Source of the DNA: Ampelocalamus luodianensis
Lineage: Eukaryota > Streptophyta > Magnoliopsida > Poales > Poaceae
Length of the DNA stretch: 64,000 nt
NCBI GenBank assembly: GCA_036346255.1
Contig: CM070623.1
Span: 8,226,407-8,290,406 of the forward strand
Reading direction: 5' to 3'
Of this stretch, positions 35,032-44,825 are shown one piece after another. The notes under the pieces were generated by a model, which was not told where the DNA came from, made no database searches, and saw only the letters and a program-made list of their open reading frames with translations. Within the stretch, counting starts at the first letter, position 1; each line of letters begins with the position of its first letter. The translations under genes were made by a program, and so were the position numbers.

Positions 35032-36058
35032 GTCATGTAGGAGGAGAGGCTTCATCACTCGTTCGATTGACACAGTGCTACGCGGTGTGACGACATTGTA
35101 AAGCACTCACAACCTATGCTCGCTTTATTTATGATATTTTTACTGTTTGGTCTATCACTTCAGTTTGACCGAATCCAGTGGATCTCACACACATCGGATT
35201 CCATCATCCGCAACCCAGATCACACCGTTCCAGGGGTTCTCAGTACTCTCAAGTCCATCTTCGTGGATTCTTAGCAAATAATGAAGAACATGAGCTACGG
35301 TTGGTCTAGAGACGACGTCCTTCAGGCTGCGCACCAAGTGGGCCAACCGTGCTCACTTGCTAGGTCGGCACGACCCAATGATATTGGTAGCCATCTTAGC
35401 ACTCTCCGTCGGTCATCCGCACTGCAGATCGGGGAGGTAACTTATTCTTAATTTACGTCCTAATTATTTATTATGCCTTAAGTTGTGCTAACATCATATC
35501 GTCTTCCAGCCGCACGTCCGTCGAGATGCATCACTTCTATGATCAACATCTGCACGGCCTACTCAGACTTCATCCAAGCGCTCCCCATCGGTCATCCGCA
35601 CTGCACATCAAGGAGGTATGTGATGTTCAGCTTAGGTCCTGATTATTGATTTTGCTTAACATCATTCCATCTTGCAACCTTCAATTGAGCACGGGGTGAC
35701 GACGAATCAACCGATGTGGAGAAGGCCATCCCAGCTACTGCTAGGGAGGAGTACACGACGCCAGGATTTGGAGTGGACCACCTAGGGCGCCCACCTCTGG
35801 TCTACGCTCAACAGAACCTTGTCCTGTACGGAGTACCATACCCAGGCCAGAGCTCGCCTCACCCGAGGTCGCTGCTACATTGTACGATCAAGGCGAAGCT
35901 CCTCCACGCCAAGAGCCATTCATACATCGTACCTGGGGGGCCGTGCCTCGGGAGCTAGATTTCTTGATTCGTTCACTAAGGATATGATGGCAGATGGTAA
36001 CCAATTTGGCATGACTCAGCTAGACAACATTGATGTTGGACAAACTCGGCTAGGCTAG
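35032..36058 (+). pseudogene. probable C-terminal part of the PMD gene, with duplicated exon edge
   Basis: Continues downstream of the PMD remnant. Plausible coding pieces are 35165-35440 and 35716-35958, the second a Pro/Gly-rich frame. Two ~105-bp stretches (about 35405-35515 and 35585-35690) are alike. Each starts CGGTCATCCGCACTGCA, passes GGAGGTA (a possible splice donor) and ends before a possible acceptor, so an exon-intron edge has been duplicated in tandem. Similarity of the last frame to PMD tails is only inferred. Confidence 0.4.
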
Positions 36059-37902
36059 AGTCAGCTTGATGAAGCACATTCGCCCGCTCAACGGTCTCGT
36101 ACGCCCTCCAAACCAATACACGCTCTCCGGACTGGTTCATGTATCCCACAGGACATGCTCAACGCAAGACCAAGACACGCACGCAGACAAGCGAGCAGAG
36201 AGTGGCTCAGACGAGTGAGTTATATTGTAACCCGTGTGTAATTACATTGTATACATTATGTGCGTATGTATCCAGGATGTTGTGCGCTTATGTTGTACTA
36301 TATTTGTATACATTATGTGCGTATTGTAGGAGTACACCGATTCCGGAGACGACTGGAATGCCTGAGATTTATATGAAATCGTAAAACACCCGAGGTTCAC
36401 ATGAAATCATAAACAACCACACGGGGAGGGGGAGAGTTCGGTCCCTAGGGCCACGACATGGCAATATCGTGCCCCAGGGGCACTTCACTCGGCAGCTCTA
36501 TGCCCTTGGGGCACAGACGAGCTAGATCCGCCTCATGGCCCGGATTTCAAACGTGGTGTGCAAGGGTAGTCCAACTCCTGGGGATCGGATTTGGCTAGGT
36601 GTCAGTCACCGGCAACTCTGTGGTGCTATTTTTGGTATTACGGTCAAGATGGGGCTAATATTGCTATTACGCCGGGCACCAGTGTCATATGAGCCAAAAA
36701 AACCTCTACAATTGCTATCGCAAGTACAAAAAAAAAATCTGCAAAATGCCATCGCCATCCATTTTTCCGTTAGTTGCGTGCGAAATGACATCCCTGCCCT
36801 TGCCCCATCTCTTCTCTCCTCGGCGCTCTTCCTCTTTCACCCGGGCTGGCCATGGCTTGCCGGGCGTGCCATCGTTCATTTCGCTCCGTCTGGCCATCAC
36901 GGCGCTCCACATTGCGGCGGTTTGCAGATCCGGAGGCTACGGTGAGTGGAGGTCGCACCCTACGCACATGCCGTGGACACTGGCCGCGCGGAGCCACCAT
37001 GGCGCGCGTCTTCTCTCGGAAGCACAGCGAGACAGAGGAAGATGTGGTGGTTCAGATCGATTTTCCTACTAGTTTTGTACTCACAAAGATCAATTACTCG
37101 TCTCCTTGACTTGGAATTCACCACAAGTAAACAATGCATCTCGTCCCAAGAAGAGCAGAAGGTAAGTTAGGAATTTCTACAAGAGGAGGGGATGAGGAGC
37201 TCGTGCCATGCCACCGCTGCCGTAGCCCTCAGCGCTTGCACCTCTGGAGAGAGCCCGCTGGGCTACTGCTCCGGCGCCGCCCTCGCTCGGTTCCAGGGTC
37301 TGCCACGATGCCCAACATGCCCGGGCGTGCCCTGCGGGCCTCGCCAGACCGGACCGCGGGCCACGCCACTGCGCACGGATGCAGGCGCCGCGCCATGCCT
37401 CCCTGTCGGACCCAGCGTTTTCAAAACCGGTTAGAAATTTTTGCCGAGGGGTAGAACCGGTTTGGCCAAAATCCGAAAATGTCAGCCGAAAATTTCAAAT
37501 CAAAATTTGAATTTTTCATATGTTAAATTTAAAAAAGATCAAATTCAAGCAAATTCGAATTTTTCAGACCGGTTTGGCAAAAAAATCTTCTATATTTGAC
37601 AAAATTCATGCAAAACGATTTTTCAAACCGATTTGAAATTTTACCGGGGGATCCGACGCAAACGATTTTCACCGAGAATCGGCCGAAATTTTGAATTGTA
37701 GGGGTAGTATGACAATCGTCTCGCACGCTTCTTCGCCTCCCCCGAAATATGGAGGAAAATTGTAGTCAAATATTTTAACATCCAGTTAATTAATCGAGAG
37801 TTTTAGGCCCTGTTGGGTCTAACAGTCTTAAAACACACTTCTGCTGTCCCTCTCAAAAAACAAAGTTAACTCTGGTATTAACCAGTCAGCAAATGGGGCG
37901 GC
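36059..37902. other. intergenic sequence with low-copy frames and repeat remnants
   Basis: No gene supported. A 20-bp word beginning TGTATACATTATG is repeated at about 36249 and 36308. GC-rich overlapping frames at 36535-37454 have mutually incompatible readings and no motifs. 37430-37690 is AT-rich with repeated AACCGGTTTG and AAATTTGAATTTTT words, probably repeat-derived. GGCCCTGTTGG at about 37806 resembles the end of grass hAT-type MITEs, but the partner end was not found. Confidence 0.45.
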
Positions 37903-38571
37903 TCATCTGTCATCTATATGCGCAATACGATTGCAAAGTGAATGTCCATTGCCCTTGGATAGCATTATTGCTTTCTGTTTGCTCCAATTCATTGCAAGGG
38001 ATGAGAAGCTGTGAATTGTTAAGCCTCTGCATGCAAACTTCGAGTTGCCAGGACAAGTGTTAAATACTTCAATTTTCTTTGGAGATTGAGAACTGGGATC
38101 GACCAAAATGGGGTTAAAGGCGCCGTTTTTAAGTGTTCCTTTGGGACAAACAAAATGTAGAACCATTAAGTTCACAATATTTCGTACTATGACACTGCAC
38201 TGCATATCGCTCGAGGTAGGGAAGGGAAGGGAAGGTATACATAAACCAGTCGGAGATGTGAAACAATGACACCGAACACTACCACAAGCAACAGTTGTGC
38301 GCAAATTACAAGCCTCCTTGAGAAAATGGGAACAGTAATGTACATAAATGTCGCATGATATTTTGTACATTTGCGCCAAAAACTAGAGCTAAAATCGAAA
38401 GAAAAAAGAAGAAAGAACCAAGAAAATTTCAGAGTTTAGCCCACCTCCTTTCAGAAAGAAGCTCTTCGCTTCCACTACTAATCACTACCAGGCATGGGAT
38501 CGGAAGGGAGTGGGAGGAAGAGCAACGTGGGAGTGGGAGGGCGGCAGCAGAGGTGGACGCCGCCGGCCTTG
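37903..38571. other. unassigned region with a minus-strand frame
   Basis: A 158-codon minus-strand frame (37903-38379) is rich in Cys and Ser but has no recognisable domain. Promoter and splice evidence is absent. The plus strand from 38440 to 38571 is purine-rich and looks like a gene leader into which the CACTA element inserted. No function assigned. Confidence 0.3.
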
Positions 38572-39578
38572 CACTACTACAAAACAGGCAATAGCAGACA
38601 CCTCATCACAGACGGTTCCAAAGGAGCCGTCATATGCAGATTCTCATGAGTGCTAGGTTGCCGGATCCCGAGGTTGGTCAATCTCGCAATAATTGCTAAT
38701 TATAAATTTAAATATATATGTGTAACACTTTACTCTTGTTTGTAGGTTTTGAATATAGATTTAGATTCACTCGTTCAGAAAGAGATCTCGGATGTTCGAG
38801 GGAGGCTTTGCACCTTCATCATGACGGATATCATTGCGCCCAACGGAGAGTTTCACTACTGAACGACCTCGAAACAATTAATATATATTTGATATAGTTG
38901 TAATTCACTTTGAATAGTTGTAATTCAATGGTACACTAGCGACAATATTTGATATATGTTGGTTTGTAATTGACAATGATCACTTTGGGTTGTCCGTTGA
39001 TTTATCCGTGATGTATCTATTTTACATGCGCTTATTTTCAGAGGGCATGGCTAGCAATTCCGAGGCTAGCGAAAATTTTAAAAAGTAGTTAGGTGAAGTA
39101 ACTATCACGACGGTTTAACAATCAAACCGCTGCGTGAATATGCATATCCTGCATCGTTCTATTTAATAACCGTCGTGATATACACATATCTCGAGACGGT
39201 TAGTAAATAGAACCGTCAGGATATCCTTTATCACGAGCGGTTCTATTTACGAACAAATGCGAGATATGTGTATATCATGAGAGCGGTTAAATAATTAGAA
39301 CCGTCTGGGATATCCTTTTTATCACAGACGGTTTGTAAATAGAACCGTCTGTGATAATTAGATATCACAGACGGTTCTTTAATAGAGCCGTCTGTGATAA
39401 TTAGATATCACAGACGGTTATATAATGAGAACCGTCTGTGCTGTGACTTATCACAGACGGATTTTTAACCGTCTGTGATAACCGCTTGTTTATCACAGAC
39501 GTACAAAAACACAGACGGTTCGGAACCGTCTGTGATGACTGTTTCGAACCGTCTGTGATGAGGCTGTGTGTAGTAGTG
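38572..39578 (+). mobile_element. non-autonomous CACTA (En/Spm-type) transposon
   Basis: 1007 bp with ends CACTACTACAAAACAGGC and, reversed, CACTACTACACACAGCC. The 3-bp target duplication TTG is at 38569-38571 and 39579-39581. Sub-terminal TCACAGACGGTT words repeat many times in both orientations (39090-39550). The middle (about 38745-38862) holds a short exon-like frame ending RLCTFIMTDIIAPNGEFHY and TGA. It is reminiscent of the C-terminal end of the Ulp1-like proteins carried by larger CACTA elements, and is preceded by a possible acceptor TTGTAG. The element lacks a transposase. Confidence 0.92.
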
Positions 39579-39638
39579 TTGGAACCCTAGGTAGCCGCCA
39601 TGGTCGCCTCAGATATATAGTAGTTAAAGTTGAAGTTA

Positions 39639-39976
39639 GAGCATCTATAATAGTCTATATCATTTGTTACTAAGAGATGAATACATCAACATTTAAGTGA
39701 TGTAGAGAAGAGATGGTGAGGAAAGAAGATGGACTTGTTGCTAGATGAAGAAACAATCAAGTTATTGATACCAAGACACAAGAAACAACAAAATACTTAT
39801 TGGAGACTTGTTTATTACTTTAAAACTCGCTTTGTGGGTTATGCACACTTGTAGCAATTAAAATCTTAGATACAAGCTCAAGAAACAATTGATTGGAAGA
39901 TTTGTTTCTTTTTATTAGATTTGATACTATCTCTTTTCTTAGTAATAAGCTAAGAAACAAACTATTGTAGATACTC
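39639..39976. mobile_element. Tourist-like MITE (PIF/Harbinger type)
   Basis: 338 bp with terminal inverted repeats GAGCATCTATAATAG and, reversed from the right end, GAGTATCTACAATAG. The target site is TTA on both sides (39636-39638 and 39977-39979). The interior is AT-rich without coding capacity. TTA targets and these ends fit Tourist elements. Confidence 0.8.
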
Positions 39977-40273
39977 TTAGTTAGCTCCATCTATAATGCA
40001 CTGACATCATCATTAATAACGGGCCAAACAAGCAATGCATTTACTTGTTTATGTGCTCGTACGGATTTTTATAAGATCGATCAATAGTACATGACCAGTC
40101 ACCACCACAAACTTTAGCCCTAATGGACAATCACATACACAATCGGTTGTTATTACAAGGATAGAAGAGGGCATGCATTTAAACAGAGTCGATCGATACA
40201 AGGATAGAAGAGGAACTACGTACAATCCATCACACTTCTTAATTAGAATTATATACGTACGTCGATCGATAAA
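39977..40273. other. short intergenic stretch
   Basis: No gene. Contains GATCGAT words and an 11-bp near-repeat AAGGATAGAAGA (40157 and 40200). It probably includes the 3' flank of the minus-strand hypothetical gene. Confidence 0.5.
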
Positions 40274-40624
40274 TTACGTGAGCCGTATTAGATAATCACA
40301 TGGGCACGCCGGGGCGGGGATGATCTCGAGCCGCTTGCCGACGGCCAATGCGTCGAGGACGTCACAGACTAGGAAGCGGACGAGGCCCAGCTTGTCGTCA
40401 ACGTGGAAGGGGGAGATGGCATCGCCGGTGAAGTCGACGTCGTTGCCGAAGGGCAAGAGAGGATCCACCGTGCCAAAGGGCGACTCCTGCTCCGCCGCCA
40501 TGTTAAACCGCTCCTGCTTGTCGCCAACGTGAAAGGTGAAGATGAAATCGTTGAAGACGTGGTGGCCGACGGTCATGGTGGGATCGTACACAGTGCCAGA
40601 GGGCGGCTCCAGCTCCACCGCCAT
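40274..40624 (-). CDS. small hypothetical protein with two internal repeats
   Basis: A 116-codon frame from ATG 40624 to TAA. It has two similar blocks: RFNMAVELEPPSGTV...FTFHVGDK is followed by RFNMAAEQESPFGTV...SPFHVDDK, so an approximately 40-residue unit was duplicated; the second block is followed by LGLVRFLVCDVLDALAVGKR. I do not recognise the domain. Upstream on the minus strand a possible non-coding exon ends TTTTCAG|GTGATTG near 40876, and a matching acceptor TTAATTCAG precedes GTGATGTT near 40715. TATATAA-like boxes lie further upstream at about 41200-41280. Third positions are GC-rich, as in grass genes. Expression is unproven; it may be an orphan gene or a gene fragment. Confidence 0.4.
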   Translation of the reverse strand: MAVELEPPSGTVYDPTMTVGHHVFNDFIFTFHVGDKQERFNMAAEQESPFGTVDPLLPFGNDVDFTGDAISPFHVDDKLGLVRFLVCDVLDALAVGKRLEIIPAPACPCDYLIRLT

Positions 40625-41034
40625 GTTAAACCTCTCCACCTTGAGATAGGGCGACGACCACACCAGACGTGGCCGTGGGACGCCTTCGGGCTGTCCATCC
40701 CTCGTAACATCACCTGAATTAAGAAGCAAATTAATTCATTCCACTCAACAAATTAGCTAGAGATCGATATGCTTAAGCCCTTCTCACATGCATGCAGCTA
40801 CCTAGCCTCCAGCATGCATGTCAAACTAATTAGACAACCCCAAAATTTTATCGGAATTTCTAATTTACAATCACCTGAAAATTTCGTAAGTTTTAGGCGG
40901 GAGTGGCGCCGCCGACCGCGGACGGAGGAGGCGGCAGTTGGTGGAGCGACAAGAACCAGAGTAGTTAGAAGGCGGTGGTGGATCCGGCAGTGCGGGGCGG
41001 TTCTCGCGTGAAAGAATGGAGAAGGGCGGTGGAG

Positions 41035-41305
41035 CTTGGAGGAGGAGGCCGGAGGGGGAGGAGGCTTGAGGCGGGGAGGAGGCGGTGGGGATGGGGTGAC
41101 ACAGGTTAGGCTTGGGGATGTGGGGATGGGGTGGGAGTGTGGCGACTAGGGTGGAGATGGGTGGGAATGAGGTTAGGGCTAGCTAGGTGAAGGGTGAGTT
41201 TATATATGGAGTGAGGGAGTGATGTGGGGATGGGGTGGGAGTGAGGTTAGGACTAGGGTGAAGGGTGAGTTTATATATGGAGTGAGGGAGTGATGTGGGT
41301 GATTG
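41035..41305 (-). promoter_or_regulatory. G/A-rich tandem repeat with duplicated TATA-like box
   Basis: The segment GGGTGAGTTTATATATGG and its flank occurs twice (about 41193-41232 and 41264-41302). On the minus strand each gives CCATATATAAACTCACCC, a good TATA box, in front of the small hypothetical gene. The surrounding sequence repeats GGGGATGGGGTGGGAGTG words. Promoter activity is inferred. Confidence 0.4.
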
Positions 41306-41730
41306 GATCTAGATTTAATGGTTGAAAAAAATTGACTGAAAGTTACAGTTTTTCAGGCAACTGAGCAATAAATGCCCCAAATTTTATTCTGGTTTAAACA
41401 AAGGTGCCGACTAAGCTACAGGCGTCTGAAATTTTATTAAAATCCAGTCAGTTTCTTCGGTACGTTGGATCACATCCAATGATTTCTATTTTTTTCTGTT
41501 GAAAAATTCTAAACTAGACAAAAGTAAATCTAGATAAACCCTAAAAATACAAAAATAAAACAAAAAAATTATAAACTAGATAAAAGTAAATCTAGGTGAA
41601 CACTACAAATACAAAAATAAATAGAACTAAAAGTTACAGTAACACCATACTAAAATTGGACGTTACTTACTAATATAATTTTAGACTTAGCACTAAACAA
41701 ATTACTTTGTTGATGTCTTTATGTACGTAC
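41306..41730. other. AT-rich non-coding sequence, probable intron or flank
   Basis: No ORF of note. A near-repeat of ATACAAAAATAAA with AAAGTAAATCTAG occurs at about 41520-41625. It directly follows a predicted splice donor of the tyrosinase-like fragment (minus strand), so part may be an intron. Confidence 0.5.
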
Positions 41731-42394
41731 CTGTCAGTACAGGGTCATAAAAAAAGTCTTCCGGGAGGCCTCCCAGACCCGGGGGGGCTGCATCCAGAGA
41801 ACTGTCCCAGTACGGTATCCCTATAGACCCGTCGCTAGTCATATTTTGCAATTCGCGTTCAAACATGAGTAAGTATAAGCGATGCAGCGCCTGCCAGCTG
41901 TGCGACCCCTCCAACAAGAAGCTGCGAGTGTCGTCGACGGCCGCCGCATGCTGGATCTCGAAGCTGCCGGGGTCCACCGAGGGCACCTTGAGCCGCCCGA
42001 TCGTCTCGCGGAACTTGGCGATGAAGGCCCTCCCGGCCAGCTCCCGCTCGCGCGTGGAGCGACGGCAGCTTGAAGCGGGCGACGCCGGCGTCTAGCGGGT
42101 GGCACGTCTTGGCGTGCTTGTCGCACTTGTACAGCTCGCCCGAGATCTGCTGGATCTCCGTCGCGCCAGCTGCGGCCGACGACGAGCCCTTCGAGCCGAG
42201 GACCATGCCGCGGCGGTCGACGACGGCCACCACCAGGTCCTGGTGGCTGCTGCAGCACGACACACGCGAGTGGTGCTTCTTGTTGGATGATCGCCGCCTG
42301 GTATAGCTAGCGTCGTTGCGATCGAGGAACCGTCCCCCGCAGTGGAAATAATGGCGCTCGGGGCCGGCAGCAGCATGAGGCCGTAGCTTCCCAT
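41731..42394 (-). pseudogene. tyrosinase-like gene first exon, copy 2
   Basis: Opens with ATG 42394 (MGSYGLMLLPAP) as in copy 1. A 2-bp insertion near 42345 puts the targeting-peptide region out of frame, and another shift lies near 42055. The downstream part has ELAGRAFIAKFRETIGRLK, then FEIQH, then SHSWQALHRLYLLMFEREL and GIPYWDSSLDA. The His-x(6)-His-Arg-x-Tyr-Leu pattern matches the first copper site of the tyrosinase central domain, which oxidises phenols. The exon ends DPVLT followed by a donor GTACGTAC at 41730. The second copper site is not found, so the gene is partial. Polyphenol-oxidase-like origin is likely but not certain. Confidence 0.65.
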
Positions 42395-42661
42395 TGCGCG
42401 ATCAAGCGGCAAACGATTCCTCGGAGTTAGTTCGCGGCAAGTTTAGGAATCCGTGAGAAGATATATAGCTAGGGTACAAGATAGTATATGGCTAGCTGCA
42501 GGCAAGATATTCTGATTCCCCGTCCTTTTCCGGCCAGTGTCCACTTGAGAACATCGATCGATCGACGTGCTTGTACGAAGATTAGCTTTTGGGGTCGCAC
42601 TAAACCTTAGATTCCGTGGGGTGCTAGCGACGGGGTAGGGTATTTCACATTACAAGTTATT

Positions 42662-43646
42662 ATACTGGAAATGATACGTGACAGACGTCCGGTACTATCA
42701 TACGCCTTTACTGTTTTTCCCATCACTCTTTTCCCCACGCTCTAACAGCTACATGTTCATCTCACCACTCGGTCTTATCCTTCTCCCCGTTCTCCTTTTC
42801 TCCTCAGACCCCACTGCTTTCCTCTCCCCACGACCTGCCGCCACCAACGCCGCTACCCCCTGGCCCTGCTCGCCCCCTGTTGCTCTCGGCTCGGTTCCCT
42901 TGCCCGGTGTTCTGGCTCGGCCCGCACCGTGGCCACTCCTGGCTCCTATGCCATCGGCCCGTGCGCCTTCATGCTTGCCCATGCGTCGACGGCACGGCCC
43001 GACTGCTCCCTTTGCTCGGCCCGGCCCCCATAGCGCCGCCGGTGTCACCGCAGTCTCCTGGCTCGCCCAACAATGCCGTTCAGCTACCTCGCGCCTCCCC
43101 CCTGTGACCCAGAGCTCGTCTTCTAGGAGCACTGCACCAGCGCGCTCGTGCGCACCGAGCTCGACACCCATGGCGTCGCCTACACTTGGCCCGTCGCCCG
43201 GACCGGCGTCGTCGCCGCCCTCCCCGGCGCCTCCACCCCCCTAGTGCCGTCACACTGCCTAGGCCCGCTCCCTCTGGCCTCCTCCCCGTGCCGGCGCTGC
43301 CCCAGCTCGGCTCGCTCGGCCTTCAGCCGCTTGGGCTCGCCTATGGCTCGGTTCCCCTCTCCACTTTTATTGATTTTTGGATTTTCAGGAATATTGCATC
43401 GGTAGAAAAACAATGTTGCATCCATAGAAAAAGAATGTTGCAATTTTGATTTTGTGATGTTGCAACTATTGTCCGGTGACGTTGCAACCGTTGTCCGGTG
43501 ATATTGCAACCATTGTCCGGCAATGTTGCAATTATTTTTTGGCGATGTTGCAACTCCTATCTGAAGATGTTGCAATCTGAAGATATTGCATTTTTGGACC
43601 GTACGGGTGGTAGCCTCCACCGTACATCCGATTCCTAGTTACTCCC
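42662..43646. mobile_element. 985-bp insertion specific to copy 2
   Basis: Absent at the matching point of copy 1 (about 24665) and flanked by TTATT on both sides (42657-42661 and 43647-43651), a possible 5-bp target copy. It begins ATACTGGAAATG and ends TAGTTACTCCC. The left two thirds is GC-rich (Pro/Ser/Arg-type frames in several readings); the right third is a minisatellite. Class unknown; no clear terminal inverted repeats. Confidence 0.5.
43388..43600. repeat. GATGTTGCAAC minisatellite
   Basis: About seven degenerate units of roughly 25-30 bp centred on GATGTTGCAAC with TTGTCCGG spacers. It lies at the right end of the copy-2 insertion. Confidence 0.7.
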
Positions 43647-43791
43647 TTATTGTATTTTTCTGGGAGGACTAGCGCGCGGAAGTTCATTCCTTCCATCGGA
43701 CGGTCCCAAACCGATGCAATAAATTGCTTCAACACGTGCAACAAATCATGGCAATATGTGCGAACACTGCAAAAACCACTCAAGCAACATC

Positions 43792-44149
43792 GAACTTTTT
43801 TTATTATTTAATCATTTTTTAAATTTTATTTTAAAGTTAACCCCTTACGAACTTTATTTTCAATTCTAACCCTTTTGGTCACGCCACTACCAGTAACATG
43901 ACAAAACAACACTGTCACGCGTCAAGATAAGTTTGCTAAATGACACTTTTTGTCACGCCACTAGTGGTAGCGTGACCAAACAACACTGGTGGTGTGATAA
44001 GAGTTTGACAAGATACGGGCTGATGTAACAGTGTTGTTTTGTCACGTCACTAGTGGTGGCGTGACCAGATGGATCAAAATTGGAAATAAAGTTTGCGAGG
44101 GGTTAACTTTAAAATAAAATTAAAAAAGGATTAAATAATAAAAAAATTC
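43792..44149. mobile_element. MITE B (same family as MITE A)
   Basis: 358 bp with inverted ends GAACTTTTTTTATTATTT and, reversed, GAATTTTTTTATTATTT. It is flanked by a perfect 9-bp repeat AGCAACATC (43783-43791 and 44150-44158). The unoccupied site is visible in copy 1 at 24798-24806. The interior carries the palindrome CACGCCACTAGTGGTAGCGTG, like MITE A. Mutator-derived by target length. Confidence 0.88.
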
Positions 44150-44825
44150 AGCAACATCCGGAAAAATTTGAAAAAAATGGCGCTCTCTCAACAACCTAGA
44201 CAAACTTGAGTAGTATTATTGGATACCTGAATTAGTATTTGGTCAAGTTGTATTTGAAAATAGTGTAAAAAATTCCAAAACAACAAATCTGTCTCTAAGA
44301 AGATGTTGTAGTCCCACAACATTCTGAAGATGCATATGCAACATTTGAAAATACCTTCTGCGACATCTCAAATAACCTATTGCAATAACCCATTGCAACA
44401 AAAAAAAACTCTTATGCAACATAATGTTTTAGAAAGTTTTATGAAAACATTTAAAAGTTATAGGTTCCAGTAAGTTTCGTATAGAAGTTTCTAGAATATT
44501 TCAAGAAAAATTTAAGCCCAAGTTTTAACAATTTTCAGATTTTGGAACTCATGTTTCAACAAGTTTTAGCCAAAGAGTTTCAAAAAGTTTCAACCCAATA
44601 GTTTCAACAAGTTTTAACTAAAAAGTTTTAAGAAGCACCAACAAATTTTGGTAAGTTCCAATGAGTTAACCGTGGCTACAACAGCGGCGGGCTTGTGCCC
44701 GCCTTGGCCAGCACCGGTGGGGGCGACAACATGGAGAGGAGGGTGATGGTGGCGATCAAAGGAGTTGGAGGTGCGCGGTGACCCATCGCTGTTGTGGATG
44801 GTGGAGGTGTCTCGCATTGTCACCG

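Larger units (their letters stand above)
42064..44825. repeat. duplicated fragment-plus-flank unit, copy 2
   Basis: Matches 23669-25525 once the 985-bp insert and MITE B are removed. It contains the unoccupied MITE A site. The part 44160-44690 is again rich in GTTTCAACAAG and GCAACAT words without coding potential. Short GC-rich frames at 42678-43449 overlap each other and are not supported. Confidence 0.8.

Noticed and set aside
37903..38379. 158-codon minus-strand frame as a real gene
   Set aside because: No family resemblance, no clear promoter, ordinary intergenic composition; kept only as an unassigned region.
42678..43449. Pro/Ser-rich plus-strand frames
   Set aside because: Several incompatible readings in a GC-rich insertion absent from the duplicate; no domain.
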